Source: JAWKOK01 sp963848115 (GTDB lineage Bacteria > Chloroflexota > Anaerolineae > Caldilineales > Caldilineaceae). Taken from it: DNA of 64,000 bases. Positions 32,243 to 41,494 of this stretch are shown in pieces. The notes beneath the pieces were generated by a model, which was not told the origin of the DNA, made no database searches, and worked only from the letters and a program-made list of their open reading frames with translations. Made by a program: the position numbers and the translations under genes. The stretch covers positions 62,001-126,000 of the forward strand of contig CAWKCP010000035.1 of NCBI GenBank assembly GCA_963848115.1. Direction: 5' to 3'. Each line of letters opens with the position of its first letter. Within the stretch, counting starts at the first letter, position 1.

Positions 32243-33547
32243 CTACTGCGCGAACAGGTAGACTTCGCTGACCATGCCTTGATAATTCCATCCGCTGGCG
32301 TAGATGCGAATGCTGTTGATGCGCGCGGGCCTTGTTTCCTGCAGCAGTTCCATGAGATTGGGCGACAGGTAGGTGTACCAGTTGAATGCCGGCACTTTTT
32401 CACCGTTGATGATCTTCCAATTCGGATCTTCGGGGTCACGGAAATAGAAGCCGTGTCCCCAGCGTAAATCCTTGCCGTAAATATCTGTGTACTCGATCTC
32501 CACGCGCATCGGGAACTCGGAACTCAGATAACCCGCTCCCGGCAGACTCTGGTGCATGAGACGAAGGTCAAGCTGGATCCTCAACTCGTCGTAGACATTG
32601 ACCTCCTTGTCGATCTCCTGTCTGATACCAACCTCGGTCGGCACATTCTCTTCGCCCTGGCGGATGAAGTGGGCCACACGGCGCCCGTCTCGCTCGATGA
32701 TGCGCACACTGCCCTGCGTTACATTGTCGGCAATGGCATAGCTGTTCCAGGTGTCGAGCATTGACTCGGTAAAATCGCCGTTGCGGATCAGGTTCTGTTC
32801 TACAGGTCTGATCTGATCGACCAATTCTGACTCGGACATCCAGGCTCGCTCACCGGCGTTGACGACAATTGCGCCGTCAGCATCGTGTAGCAGCGTTGCA
32901 CTGCCCGAACGTGCCGTCAGATCGGTGCGCTCATCATCAACAGAGACACGATAGCTGCCATCGCCCAACTCGACCATGCCGTGAGGCGTGCTCAGTTCGA
33001 TGCGCAACGGACGTTGATCGCCCGTGTTCGAAAAGATCCGCGCTTGGCCGCTGTTGAGGCGGAAGTTGGCCTGGTAGGGCTCGGAACTGCGATTGAAATA
33101 GGGGCGCCGAATCTTAGTGATCTCAAGGTCCGTGCCGGGGTACATCTGAACACTGCCCAGAATGGTGGACGGATCGTCTTCACTGACCAACCCCAGCGTG
33201 CCCTGAGTCGACTCCTCAGCGGCGACGATTCGGCTGCCCTCCGCGATGTCATCGCGAGGTGTGGTGACAGCGATGGGCTCGGCTGAAGGCGATGTGTAGA
33301 GCAGTAAGGTACCGAGCGTGGGTTCCAGGAGTGCGTTCTGACTGGTTGTATAGTGGCGCACGAAGTATTGGGCGCCCAGTGGAATCAGAATGATCAAGGC
33401 AAGGAAGACTGCGAAGCTGGTAAGGAAGACCGTCCACGCCACTCGCTCCGGATTCTCACGCCAACGAGGTAGATTATGCGCCGGCAAAGCAGTGAAATTA
33501 CTCGGGGTCTGATCTGCCTGCGTGGGACTCGAAACCTTCGAGATCAT
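32243..33547 (-). CDS. Membrane-anchored FecR-domain-like protein
   Basis: 434 residues. A short cytoplasmic N-terminus and one membrane helix (VFLTSFAVFLALIILIPLGA) are followed by a FecR-like beta domain (about 80-250: DIAEGSRIVAAEES, IELSTPHGMVELGDGSYRVS, SGSATLLHD, VNAGERAWM). The C-terminal 180 residues (LIRNGDFTESMLDTWNSY...) resemble a carbohydrate-binding beta sandwich. The likely role is an envelope protein exposed outside the cell, linked with the GT39-like gene downstream. FecR proper regulates a sigma factor, but none is adjacent. Confidence 0.7.
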   Translation of the reverse strand: MISKVSSPTQADQTPSNFTALPAHNLPRWRENPERVAWTVFLTSFAVFLALIILIPLGAQYFVRHYTTSQNALLEPTLGTLLLYTSPSAEPIAVTTPRDDIAEGSRIVAAEESTQGTLGLVSEDDPSTILGSVQMYPGTDLEITKIRRPYFNRSSEPYQANFRLNSGQARIFSNTGDQRPLRIELSTPHGMVELGDGSYRVSVDDERTDLTARSGSATLLHDADGAIVVNAGERAWMSESELVDQIRPVEQNLIRNGDFTESMLDTWNSYAIADNVTQGSVRIIERDGRRVAHFIRQGEENVPTEVGIRQEIDKEVNVYDELRIQLDLRLMHQSLPGAGYLSSEFPMRVEIEYTDIYGKDLRWGHGFYFRDPEDPNWKIINGEKVPAFNWYTYLSPNLMELLQETRPARINSIRIYASGWNYQGMVSEVYLFAQ

Positions 33548-33565
33548 ACAGTATCTCCAGCCCGT

Positions 33566-34141
33566 CTATTCAGCCGTCTGCGAATCGGAAGGCGCATCAT
33601 CCGCGCGGTTGCCTGCCAGCTTTTCCTGCATTCGCCGGCGCTGCTCTTCGGCCAGAACGGACTCGATGCGTTCGATCCACAGTGATGCATCCTTGTCCGC
33701 CGGATTGACTTCGAGTGCCCGATGAAAAAAGACGGATGCTTTGAGCAGTTCGCCTCGTTCTTTGTAGATCAACGCCAGCGAATAGTGGATATTGGGCGCC
33801 ATGGGATCGATTTTCAGGACATATTGATAGGACTCAATGGCCCGCTGCTGCTGCTTAGGGCCGGATGCCTCGAGCGAACCCAATTGAGCCGCAGCGAGAT
33901 TGGTCCAGAGCATCGTGTTTTCCGGATTGGCCTCTGCGGCAGCCGACATCACCTTGACCGCCTGATCCCACTTGCGCTGAAGAATGTAAGCGCTGCCTGC
34001 GTTGATCGCGACGTCAGGGTCGGTCGGTTCGGCCTCGATCAACGGCTCAAGTACGCGCAGCGCATCTCCCGGGCGGTTCTGGCCCAAGAATTGTGCGCTC
34101 TGATTCAGCGCGGTGCGATAATCAGCGGATTGCCTGTCCAT
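33566..34141 (-). CDS. TPR-repeat protein
   Basis: 191 residues composed of about four tetratricopeptide repeats, e.g. DPDVAINAGSAYILQRKWDQ, NTMLWTNLAAAQLGSLE and APNIHYSLALIYKERGELLK. It ends in a charged helix with no signal peptide. TPR folds act as protein-binding scaffolds. It starts the run of genes leading into the FecR-like and glycosyltransferase genes (18-base gap), suggesting a role in the same envelope process. Confidence 0.8.
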   Translation of the reverse strand: MDRQSADYRTALNQSAQFLGQNRPGDALRVLEPLIEAEPTDPDVAINAGSAYILQRKWDQAVKVMSAAAEANPENTMLWTNLAAAQLGSLEASGPKQQQRAIESYQYVLKIDPMAPNIHYSLALIYKERGELLKASVFFHRALEVNPADKDASLWIERIESVLAEEQRRRMQEKLAGNRADDAPSDSQTAE

Positions 34142-34254
34142 GTTTCAGTCTTCCTTACAGCAAAACCGTCGGCACAAAACGAACATCGAAAACTTGCTGC
34201 TGTTGACCACGATAAACGACCATCATAGTCAGCGACAATAAAAGCCTATCACGA

Positions 34255-35166
34255 CTACAGTATAAACCACAACACAGCAGTCAATGTGATCATGCTGGCC
34301 AATGTGCTGAATAAAATGACGGTGGCCACAAGGCGCGGCGCAGCATCATACTCGGTCGTCAGGACGGCGGTCATGACCGCAGTGGGCATGGCAGCTTGCA
34401 GAATAATAACGCTTCGTTCAACGCCGCCGATACCGAAAGCCATACACAGTAACCAGGCAAGCAAGGGTGCGATCAGCAGGCGAATGGCGGCCGACCGGTA
34501 GATCACGGACTGTCGCTCGCGGATGGGTGCGTCGCTCAATTGAATACCGAGCAGAATCAACATGCCGGGAATTGCAGCATCGCCCAATAGGTCGATCGCA
34601 CGAAAGAGTCCGACCGGCAGTTCAACGGAGGCCTGATTCAGCGCCAAACCAAGAAATGCCGCATAGAGCATGGGAACCTTCAAGCTCTGGAGCAGCGCCT
34701 TGCCGAATGGCGCCTTGCCTGATGAAGCGACTACAACGCCCAGCGTATTGCCCAGAAAGGCGTTGACCACGTAGTAGAGGGAACCCAGAGCAAGGCCGGC
34801 CTCTCCAAGGGCAAAGTAGCAGATGGGTATGCCCATATTGCCGTTGTTGCTGACGGCGCTGGTCAGAGTGATGGCGGATCGTCGACGGCGTTCTTGATCG
34901 AAACTGGCAAACCAGCCCAGTGTGCCGGTTGCAATGGCGACGCTCCCGGCAACCAATGCCAATTGCTGCAAGGTCGCAAAATCGATCTGCATCTGGTAGA
35001 GGCTGCGGAAGACCAGCGAGGGTGTTGCCAGATAGAAGAGTATGCGACCCAGGGTTCGGCTATCGAGTGTGAATGCTCTGGCCAATAGGAACCCGCCTGT
35101 TGCGACCAAAAAGACGGGCATCAATGTCTTAGCAAACAGGGGCAGAATGGTGTCGAAGAGAAGCAT
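34255..35166 (-). CDS. AEC-family transporter (auxin efflux carrier-like)
   Basis: 303 residues with about ten membrane helices in two inverted halves. SAVSNNGNMGIPICYFALGE carries the conserved Asn/Gly/Pro crossover of the family, and QAAMPTAVMTAVLTTEYD the matching one in the second half. Bacterial members carry malate or other organic acids out or in. The start at 35166 has GGAGCC-type purines upstream. It is separated from neighbours by over 100 bases on both sides. Confidence 0.85.
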   Translation of the reverse strand: MLLFDTILPLFAKTLMPVFLVATGGFLLARAFTLDSRTLGRILFYLATPSLVFRSLYQMQIDFATLQQLALVAGSVAIATGTLGWFASFDQERRRRSAITLTSAVSNNGNMGIPICYFALGEAGLALGSLYYVVNAFLGNTLGVVVASSGKAPFGKALLQSLKVPMLYAAFLGLALNQASVELPVGLFRAIDLLGDAAIPGMLILLGIQLSDAPIRERQSVIYRSAAIRLLIAPLLAWLLCMAFGIGGVERSVIILQAAMPTAVMTAVLTTEYDAAPRLVATVILFSTLASMITLTAVLWFIL

Positions 35167-35298
35167 CAGATGCTCACACGGCTCGGTTTGGGGGAACCGC
35201 CGGATGGAGGCTCCTTTTCAGGTTTAACGCTCTGTCTTCGATATCTGCATGTTTAGGAGCAAGTACTCATCAGCCATCATTTCAGCAAGTGACTCGTC

Positions 35299-35679
35299 CT
35301 AGTCCAACTCGTCTTCATCAAGCCCGTCTTCATCAAGCCCGTCTTCATCAAAATCGGGGTCGATGGAGACGTTGTGGAAGAGTTGGTAGGCCTCCAAATC
35401 TGGGGCGAAAAACTCGACAACGTACTCGTTGGGCACCCCCATGGGCTGGGCGATCTCCTCCAGCAGGATCCGTATGAATTCAGTGCGCTGCTCGGAGCTC
35501 AGGTCGCGGGACGTTTCGTCCCACAGGAGCAACGTGCCGTAGACGCCCTCACGCGTGTAGTGCAAATCAAGCTTCCCGATGGTCATCGGCTGATGTTCTT
35601 CATCGAGTTGTGCGAGATCGAAGAGTGCGTACTGTTCTGAGCTCGTGGTACGTACAAGGCGCTTCAACTTCAGGTTCAC
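35299..35679 (-). CDS. Small acidic protein of unknown function
   Basis: 126 residues: a beta-rich N-terminal region (GKLDLHYTREGVYGTLLLWD), helices, then a tail of repeated DEDGL units made by a 15-base tandem repeat. No signal peptide or known motif. It precedes nothing on its strand for 130 bases and follows the HEAT-repeat gene by 42 bases, so it is probably in that operon. Confidence 0.65.
   Translation of the reverse strand: MNLKLKRLVRTTSSEQYALFDLAQLDEEHQPMTIGKLDLHYTREGVYGTLLLWDETSRDLSSEQRTEFIRILLEEIAQPMGVPNEYVVEFFAPDLEAYQLFHNVSIDPDFDEDGLDEDGLDEDELD
35310..35354. repeat. Three 15-base tandem units at the acidic tail
   Basis: The unit CGTCTTCATCAAGCC occurs twice exactly and a third time in part, coding the DEDGLDEDGLDED tail. 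Identical copies suggest recent replication slippage. Confidence 0.8.
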
Positions 35680-35721
35680 AATTTGACCCTATTTCTTGAC
35701 CTTGCTGTGGCGACGATTCGA

Positions 35722-36921
35722 CTACTCATAGGTGCCGAGATCACTCTCGTCCAGATCGTGGCCTCGATGCCACGGCTCAATATCGTCCCAATCGTCTAGC
35801 AAATCGTCATTCTCTTCCAGGAGCGACAGTTCACTTTCCTCAGACGCAAAGAACATCAGCTCTTCGAGTGCAAAATCAGCGGCCTCAACGAGCTCTTCTT
35901 CCTCATCCAGACGCACCGCTTCCAGCACCTCGCGCGCATCTCTGCCGCCGATCCGGCCCAACGCCAGAATGGCTGCTACCTTAACGGCGTGGCTCTCATC
36001 GGAAACTAGCTCGATCAGTGGGTCCAGCGCGGCCTTGGTCTCGAGTTCACCACATGCCTGGGCCGCAGCCGCACGCATTTCATCCCATGGGTTCTGTAGC
36101 TCTGCTCTGGCCAGGCTGCGCCAGCGTACATCGGCACTTCGTCCCATGGCAATCAGCGAGCTTACCCGCATTTCGTCCTCCGGTGCGTAGTAAGCATCTT
36201 CGATCAATTGGCGAAGACCGGTCTCGCCGGAATAGGCCAGGCTTTGCAACGCACTTGCGCGCACGCTAGTCGGCTCTTCGGTCTTGGAAACGACCGACAG
36301 AAGTGCTTCTTCAGCACGCATCGCCAGGGCTGAGTCCAGTTCATCCAACTCGCCGGCCAATACATAAGAACCAAGGGTGTCGGCGGCCACGGTACGCGTG
36401 CGTTCGTCGGAATCATTGAGCAAGATCTGCACCAGCTGTCCAACCAACTGGCCGTCAATCTCTTCTCTAAGGCCCTCCATTGCATAGCGACGCACCTCCG
36501 AATCCTCGTCGCCGAGTGCGATGTGAAAGAGGCTCGCCAACTCCCAGGTAATGTCTTCATCGATCACTTGAATCAGGTAGCGCACGACCTCTCGCCGCCG
36601 TTCAACCCGAATGGATGGCCATTCATTGCGCACAACGGCTGCCTGTTCTCGTGATAGATCTGAAAACGCGCGCAGATCGTCGACAACCAGATCTTGAGGG
36701 CCGGCGATCAGGCGCCTAAGAACTGTATCTAATTCAACGTCAAAGGGTTTCGCCCGCTTGTCCAAGGATTCGTGTTCACCCGCCAACCATTGATCCGCCA
36801 GTTCCTCCAGACGCGGGTTCTGAAGACTCGGGTCATCGATCTCTCCCTCATCGTTCAATTCATCATCGTTCAATTTGTCAAACCTGTCCGGGCCATCTAG
36901 CTCTGAAAAATTCTCTGTCAT
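35722..36921 (-). CDS. HEAT-repeat protein
   Basis: About 399 residues, acidic at both ends. The middle has repeated helical pairs of PBS-lyase/HEAT type, e.g. DEDSEVRRYAMEGLREEIDG, DERTRTVAADTLGSYV, PWDEMRAAAAQACGELETKA and SHAVKVAAILALGRIGGRDA. HEAT repeats bind other proteins; no catalytic motif is visible. ATG 36921 lies two bases after the stop of the zinc-ribbon/LysM gene, so they are translated together. The longer reading from 36945 would overlap that gene. Confidence 0.85.
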   Translation of the reverse strand: MTENFSELDGPDRFDKLNDDELNDEGEIDDPSLQNPRLEELADQWLAGEHESLDKRAKPFDVELDTVLRRLIAGPQDLVVDDLRAFSDLSREQAAVVRNEWPSIRVERRREVVRYLIQVIDEDITWELASLFHIALGDEDSEVRRYAMEGLREEIDGQLVGQLVQILLNDSDERTRTVAADTLGSYVLAGELDELDSALAMRAEEALLSVVSKTEEPTSVRASALQSLAYSGETGLRQLIEDAYYAPEDEMRVSSLIAMGRSADVRWRSLARAELQNPWDEMRAAAAQACGELETKAALDPLIELVSDESHAVKVAAILALGRIGGRDAREVLEAVRLDEEEELVEAADFALEELMFFASEESELSLLEENDDLLDDWDDIEPWHRGHDLDESDLGTYE

Positions 36922-36923
36922 GA

Positions 36924-38729
36924 TTAATTCCAACTGAAATTCCATGTCTCGCTCGGCGGGCTGACCGCTACGCCTTCTTCATCGACAACTTCAACATACC
37001 ACCGCCATTGCCGTCCATACTCCTGGGGCGCCAGACCGCAAAGGCCCGGGTCCATCTCCCATGAAGTCCGATTCGAAGGGCGTTGCTGATTCAGTATCCA
37101 GGTGATGGTCTCGTTTCCGTCGGCATCCTGGTTGCTGACGAACCCGAGATGCATCACGTACTCATCGGTGTTCATGACGAAGTTCACTGCACCCCATGCC
37201 ATCTGGCCATTGCCCTGACAACTGACGACCGTGTTGTTTTCCGGGCTGCGCAACACGGGCGCATCCAGGCGCAAGGGAGACGGGGTCGCTGTCGGAATTG
37301 CGGTCGGAACCGGCGTAGCGCTCGGCGTCGGGCTTGCTGTCGCACGCGGTGTCGGTGAAGCAGATGCTGCCGTCGGGGCAAGCGCCACGGCCGGCGACGC
37401 CTCAGCGTCAGGTGCTGGAATGATCAGCGTTTGGCCAGGACGCAACAAGCGAACCTGTTCGTCCGAGAATCCGTTCGCCAACTGCAGTTCACGGGTCGAG
37501 ATATTGAAACGATTTGCGATGGTCACAAACGTATCGCCGGCTCGAATGGTATAGGTCTGGGTCAGAGGCGCATCGTCGTCCGATACGATCGTTAAGGTTT
37601 CGCCGACTCTCAACGTAAAAGCCTCATTGGGCGCGATGTCGTTGGCCATCATCAGGAGTTCAACCGTAGTGCCAAAGCGCTCGGCAATGCTCAGCAGCGT
37701 GTCACCGGCTAAAACTGTGTAGGTGCGAGTCTCAGCCGGCTCAGAGGTCGGCACAAGCGCAATAGCTGCAGCAGATACAGTGCCGGACGGGCTGTCCGGC
37801 GTTGCGGTCGGCTGAAGGATCACCAGATCGGCTTCGGCTGTTGCATCAGCGTCGTCTGCGCCGCTAGTGCTGCGTCCGGCCCGGGGCGTAGCGGTCCTCA
37901 CGGTGGCTACCGAAGTCGCTGACCTCGTAGCGGCAGTTGGTTTTGGCTGCTTTGTCGGGGCACTGGTGGCGGTTGGAGACGTTGTCGGCGCAACCGTCGG
38001 TGTTAAGGTCGCTCCTCTGGTCGGGGTGGCAATCGGCGTCTCAGTCGGCGTTGCTGTGGGCGCAGGTTGCGGCGTGTCAGTCGGCAAAGATATGGGTGTA
38101 TTGGTCGGCAGCATTGCGACAACCGCTTCACCATCCGCGCTGGAGTCCGTGGCGTCAGAATCAACTGCGCTGGCATTGACTGTGTCGAAATTTTCATCTC
38201 CCGTCACAACATCGGCCTCGACCAACTCAAGCGCAGGCGTATCCGACTCGGGCGTCATAATGATGGTCATATGCGGATCCATCTCTTGGCCCATGCCTGA
38301 TACCCAGGCTGCCGCACTGCCGGCCTGGCTCTTTGCCCACGATAGCGGCCCACCCATTCGACTGAGAATAAAGAGCGCCAGGACCAACACGACAACCAGC
38401 GGCACAACCCATGTCCAGAACCGAGACGGCGCAGCATGAAGCTCTCGACCGCAATTCGGGCAAATGGTCAAGCTGGATGATGCTTGATGGCCACACTGAC
38501 GGCAGCGGATTCTCTTAGGACGTTGGCGTAGTTGTTCGCCGCACTCCAGGCAGATCGAAGCGTTGGCATGATTTCTTGCGCCGCAACTCGGACATTGCTG
38601 CATGCCGAGTGATTGCGCGCCGACAGATCGGGAGCCGGAACGCGCTGAATCGATTTGCCCGCCCTGTTGAGAAGGGGCCTCATTATGAACCTGGGAAGTG
38701 TGGGGAGGTTCATTCGGCTGTTCGCTCAT
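36924..38729 (-). CDS. Zinc-ribbon, single-helix membrane protein with two LysM domains
   Basis: 601 residues. Two zinc ribbons come first (CPSCGARNHANASICLECG and CRQCGHQASSSLTICPNCG), then one membrane helix (FWTWVVPLVVVLVLALFIL). A long Thr/Pro/Ala linker follows, then two LysM domains (TYTVLAGDTLLSIAERFGTT and TYTIRAGDTFVTIANRFNIS), another Pro/Thr linker and a C-terminal beta domain of about 110 residues (PVLRSPENNTVVSC...). The ribbons should stay in the cytoplasm while the LysM domains bind peptidoglycan-type glycans outside. A role linking cytoplasm and wall is inference. It is followed by the HEAT gene. Confidence 0.83.
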   Translation of the reverse strand: MSEQPNEPPHTSQVHNEAPSQQGGQIDSARSGSRSVGAQSLGMQQCPSCGARNHANASICLECGEQLRQRPKRIRCRQCGHQASSSLTICPNCGRELHAAPSRFWTWVVPLVVVLVLALFILSRMGGPLSWAKSQAGSAAAWVSGMGQEMDPHMTIIMTPESDTPALELVEADVVTGDENFDTVNASAVDSDATDSSADGEAVVAMLPTNTPISLPTDTPQPAPTATPTETPIATPTRGATLTPTVAPTTSPTATSAPTKQPKPTAATRSATSVATVRTATPRAGRSTSGADDADATAEADLVILQPTATPDSPSGTVSAAAIALVPTSEPAETRTYTVLAGDTLLSIAERFGTTVELLMMANDIAPNEAFTLRVGETLTIVSDDDAPLTQTYTIRAGDTFVTIANRFNISTRELQLANGFSDEQVRLLRPGQTLIIPAPDAEASPAVALAPTAASASPTPRATASPTPSATPVPTAIPTATPSPLRLDAPVLRSPENNTVVSCQGNGQMAWGAVNFVMNTDEYVMHLGFVSNQDADGNETITWILNQQRPSNRTSWEMDPGLCGLAPQEYGRQWRWYVEVVDEEGVAVSPPSETWNFSWN

Positions 38730-38920
38730 AGATCTAATCTCTGTGGAACCCTAGTTCATGTTGGCGCGAATACCACAACAGAAATCCTGCACCACTACTA
38801 CTGGTAGGAACTGTATAGGGCTTTTCGCCGGGATTCACTCGCACGGCTGAATAGGATTGGCCTGACCCATTGCCTGCTGCGCCGGTATTTTGTATTGACA
38901 AGGGGGGAGTAGCGGCGATT

Positions 38921-40276
38921 CTATTGTCCAAGGAGGGAGAGCCAATCGATTCCTTCACGCGCAGTCCGAATGTCTTGCACGGTGACGATCACCAACAGCC
39001 CAAGCAGCAAAACGAATCCTACCATGTGGACCATTCCTTCACGTTCCGGGTTGATGCGTCTGCCGCGAATCGCTTCCAGAAAAATGAACATCAAGCGACC
39101 GCCATCTAGTGCCGGTAGCGGCAACAAGTTTGTAATCGCAAGCGCAGCACTAAGCACGGCAGAGAGTCGAAGGATGGGGAACCAGAGCCCCGTATCCATG
39201 GTTGCCGAGACGGCCCCACCCACCATCTGAGCAATCCCAACCGGGCCGCTGAGTTGCGCCTCTGACGGCGACAGAGTCCCCATGATGAGCATCACTGGCA
39301 GTTGCAGGACCAGCATGATATATTCTGCTGTACTACGTACACCCTGCCACAGCGCCGAGAGTATCGGCAAAGTGCCCAACGTGGTGATCGGACTGATCTG
39401 TACACCCAGGGCGCCTTCACCGGGCGGTGGTTCCGCACGCGGCGTCACGGTGATTGATTCCCATGCACCCTCGCGCAGAACCGTCATCGCAATTGCCTGA
39501 CCGGCTCGCTCTTTGACGATCTCGTTGAGCGGGTTGTCATACGTGATGGCGATATCGTCGATGGCGTAGACGATATCGCCGCCTTCGATGCCGGAGAATT
39601 CGGCTGGGCTTTCCGGCGCAGTCATGTTGATCTGTGTCGTGAGGACAGGTTGATAGTCGCTTGATCCCAGTAGGTCGCTGGTTCTCTCGTCGCCGGAATA
39701 GGAAATCTCCACAATCTCCCCCTCACGGCTATAGACCACCAGGCCATCTGGCTCGCCTGCGTCCCCATCACGCTGTAGAACATCGTATTGAAGATCGGGC
39801 ATGGCATTGACCAATGCTTGATTGCCGTTGATCGACAGCAGGATGTCGCCAGGGACCATCCCCAGATCGGCAGCGGTTGAACCGGGATCAACGGTTGTCA
39901 GTTGAGGATATCCGGCTACAGCCGGAAACCCGGCCATGAAACTGGCGCCGAAAAGCAGGACCGCCAGTATCGCATTCATTGCAGGTCCAGCCAGCAGGGT
40001 GGCAGCACGCCCGCTGCGGCTGGCCGCATTGAAGGAGCCGGGAGACATGTCGCCTGCATCTTCGCCCTTCATTCGCGCAAAACCGCCGAACGGCAACAGG
40101 TTTAGCGTAAAATCGGTTCCGTCATAGGTGAAGAGCTTAACGAGGCGAGGTGGATAGCCCATGCCAAACTCTTCGACCACAATGCCGGAGCGCCGCGCGA
40201 CCAGGTAATGGCCCAACTCGTGAAAAAACACGAGAATGCCCAGAACAATAATGAATGAGAGTACAGTCATCAACAT
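38921..40276 (-). CDS. rseP: RseP-like site-2 zinc metalloprotease (M50)
   Basis: Intramembrane protease of 451 residues that cuts membrane proteins such as anti-sigma factors. FFHELGHYLVARRSG carries HExxH near the N-terminus, ALDGGRLMFIFLEAIRG the third metal ligand, and two PDZ-like domains (PGDILLSINGNQALV and GGDIVYAIDDIAI) lie between. Four membrane helices fit the family. In this window it could process the sigma partner at 6260, but they are 31 kb apart. The start could be ATG 40276 or 40270. Confidence 0.9.
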   Translation of the reverse strand: MLMTVLSFIIVLGILVFFHELGHYLVARRSGIVVEEFGMGYPPRLVKLFTYDGTDFTLNLLPFGGFARMKGEDAGDMSPGSFNAASRSGRAATLLAGPAMNAILAVLLFGASFMAGFPAVAGYPQLTTVDPGSTAADLGMVPGDILLSINGNQALVNAMPDLQYDVLQRDGDAGEPDGLVVYSREGEIVEISYSGDERTSDLLGSSDYQPVLTTQINMTAPESPAEFSGIEGGDIVYAIDDIAITYDNPLNEIVKERAGQAIAMTVLREGAWESITVTPRAEPPPGEGALGVQISPITTLGTLPILSALWQGVRSTAEYIMLVLQLPVMLIMGTLSPSEAQLSGPVGIAQMVGGAVSATMDTGLWFPILRLSAVLSAALAITNLLPLPALDGGRLMFIFLEAIRGRRINPEREGMVHMVGFVLLLGLLVIVTVQDIRTAREGIDWLSLLGQ

Positions 40277-40631
40277 AGTTTTATCTTCAATTCCTCAATC
40301 GTCGCCGAGATATTTCCTAAAATTCCCGCCGTCAGCACCAAATCGTCGGCGCCTACCGTGACTGGTTTGTTTCAGTTTTATCTCAATGTCCAGTGACTCG
40401 CTCTGCAGCGTTTCACTCCAAGGCGACGCTGGCGCGCACAAAAGTATACTCGTTGCCAACTTCTTCCTGCAAATGATCCAGCCAGATTATCCAAGCGGGT
40501 TCATCTCCTTGAGACCTGATTCTAGCCTCTTGCGGCCATCCTATCAGTAGGCAAGACGACAGCTTCCTGGTCTACCGAATGGCAATCACGTTCCCGAATG
40601 TGGTTTCTGCCACCACTATCTATGCGGATAT
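40277..40631. other. 355-bp spacer without visible gene
   Basis: No protein-like frame or RNA fold recognised. A near-perfect 12-base tandem pair (TCTATGCGGATA/TCTATGCCGATA) lies at its edge and runs into the stop of the kinase gene. It must contain the promoter of the protease gene. Confidence 0.5.
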
Positions 40632-41480
40632 CTATGCCGATATCCGCGTGCCAATCTCAGCATCGGGTTCAGTCAAGATGCGGATAACATTACCCGGCTT
40701 CAAACCGCTGCAGACGATGATTTCAATGCCGGGATGACGTTTCACCATGCCAATCGACTGGGCCACCTTGGTAGCCATGCCGCCCGTAACGTCCACGCCG
40801 TGGCTGCCGCCCAATCCGGCCTGAAGCGCATCAACCGTCGCTGGTGTTATATGACGAATTCTTGTGGCGTTTGGGTCCACCGCAGGGTCGGCCGAGTAGA
40901 TTCCATCGACTTCACCCAGTAGAATCAGTCGAGAGGCGGGTACCGAGTGAGCGAGCCAGTCGAATATCTCTTCGGTGCTGGCAATGGTGCCTCCCCGAAT
41001 CGAATCGAGTGCAACATCGCCGTGAACCACCGGGACCAGACCGTTGGATAGGGCGGCGGATACCGTTGACTCGGGACCCGCTGAAACGACGCCGTCTGTG
41101 CAGCGCACGGGAACACTTGGCTGGATCGTCCATGCCGGGATATCGGCTGCGAGCAAGGCAGCCGTGACGATCCGATTGAGCCGGGCCGCGGCATCGGCGA
41201 CGACGGCAAATCCATACCAATCGGCTTCGCTTCGCACACCGGTACGTGTCTGATAGCGTTTGCCGGCGACGTGACCAAAGCTGCCGGACCCGTGCCCGAT
41301 GATGAGTCGCAGCCCGGGAATCTGTTCTCTGGCTGCGGCGATTTCCGCGGCCACCCGGTCGATCACATCAAGGCGTGCTGTTTCAGGTCGGCGCTTGTCA
41401 GTGATCAGCGAACCGCCTAATTTCAGGTAGAGACAGGGCGACAGAGGATTCTCCTTGGTCATTTCAGCACTCAGTTTCAA
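40632..41480 (-). CDS. Isopentenyl phosphate kinase
   Basis: 282-residue amino-acid-kinase-fold enzyme. LYLKLGGSLITDKRRPETAR is the ATP-binding start and IIGHGSGSFGHVAGKRY holds the His-Gly-Ser-Gly that distinguishes IPKs. PVVHGDVALD, LLGEVDGIYSADP and DVTGGMATKV complete the fold. IPK phosphorylates isopentenyl phosphate to IPP in the alternative mevalonate route known in archaea and some Chloroflexota. It is next to selA (14-base gap), with no other isoprenoid gene here except the UbiA enzyme. The start could be internal (e.g. at residue 7). Confidence 0.87.
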   Translation of the reverse strand: MKLSAEMTKENPLSPCLYLKLGGSLITDKRRPETARLDVIDRVAAEIAAAREQIPGLRLIIGHGSGSFGHVAGKRYQTRTGVRSEADWYGFAVVADAAARLNRIVTAALLAADIPAWTIQPSVPVRCTDGVVSAGPESTVSAALSNGLVPVVHGDVALDSIRGGTIASTEEIFDWLAHSVPASRLILLGEVDGIYSADPAVDPNATRIRHITPATVDALQAGLGGSHGVDVTGGMATKVAQSIGMVKRHPGIEIIVCSGLKPGNVIRILTEPDAEIGTRISA

Positions 41481-41494
41481 TATCCTCCCGCGAG

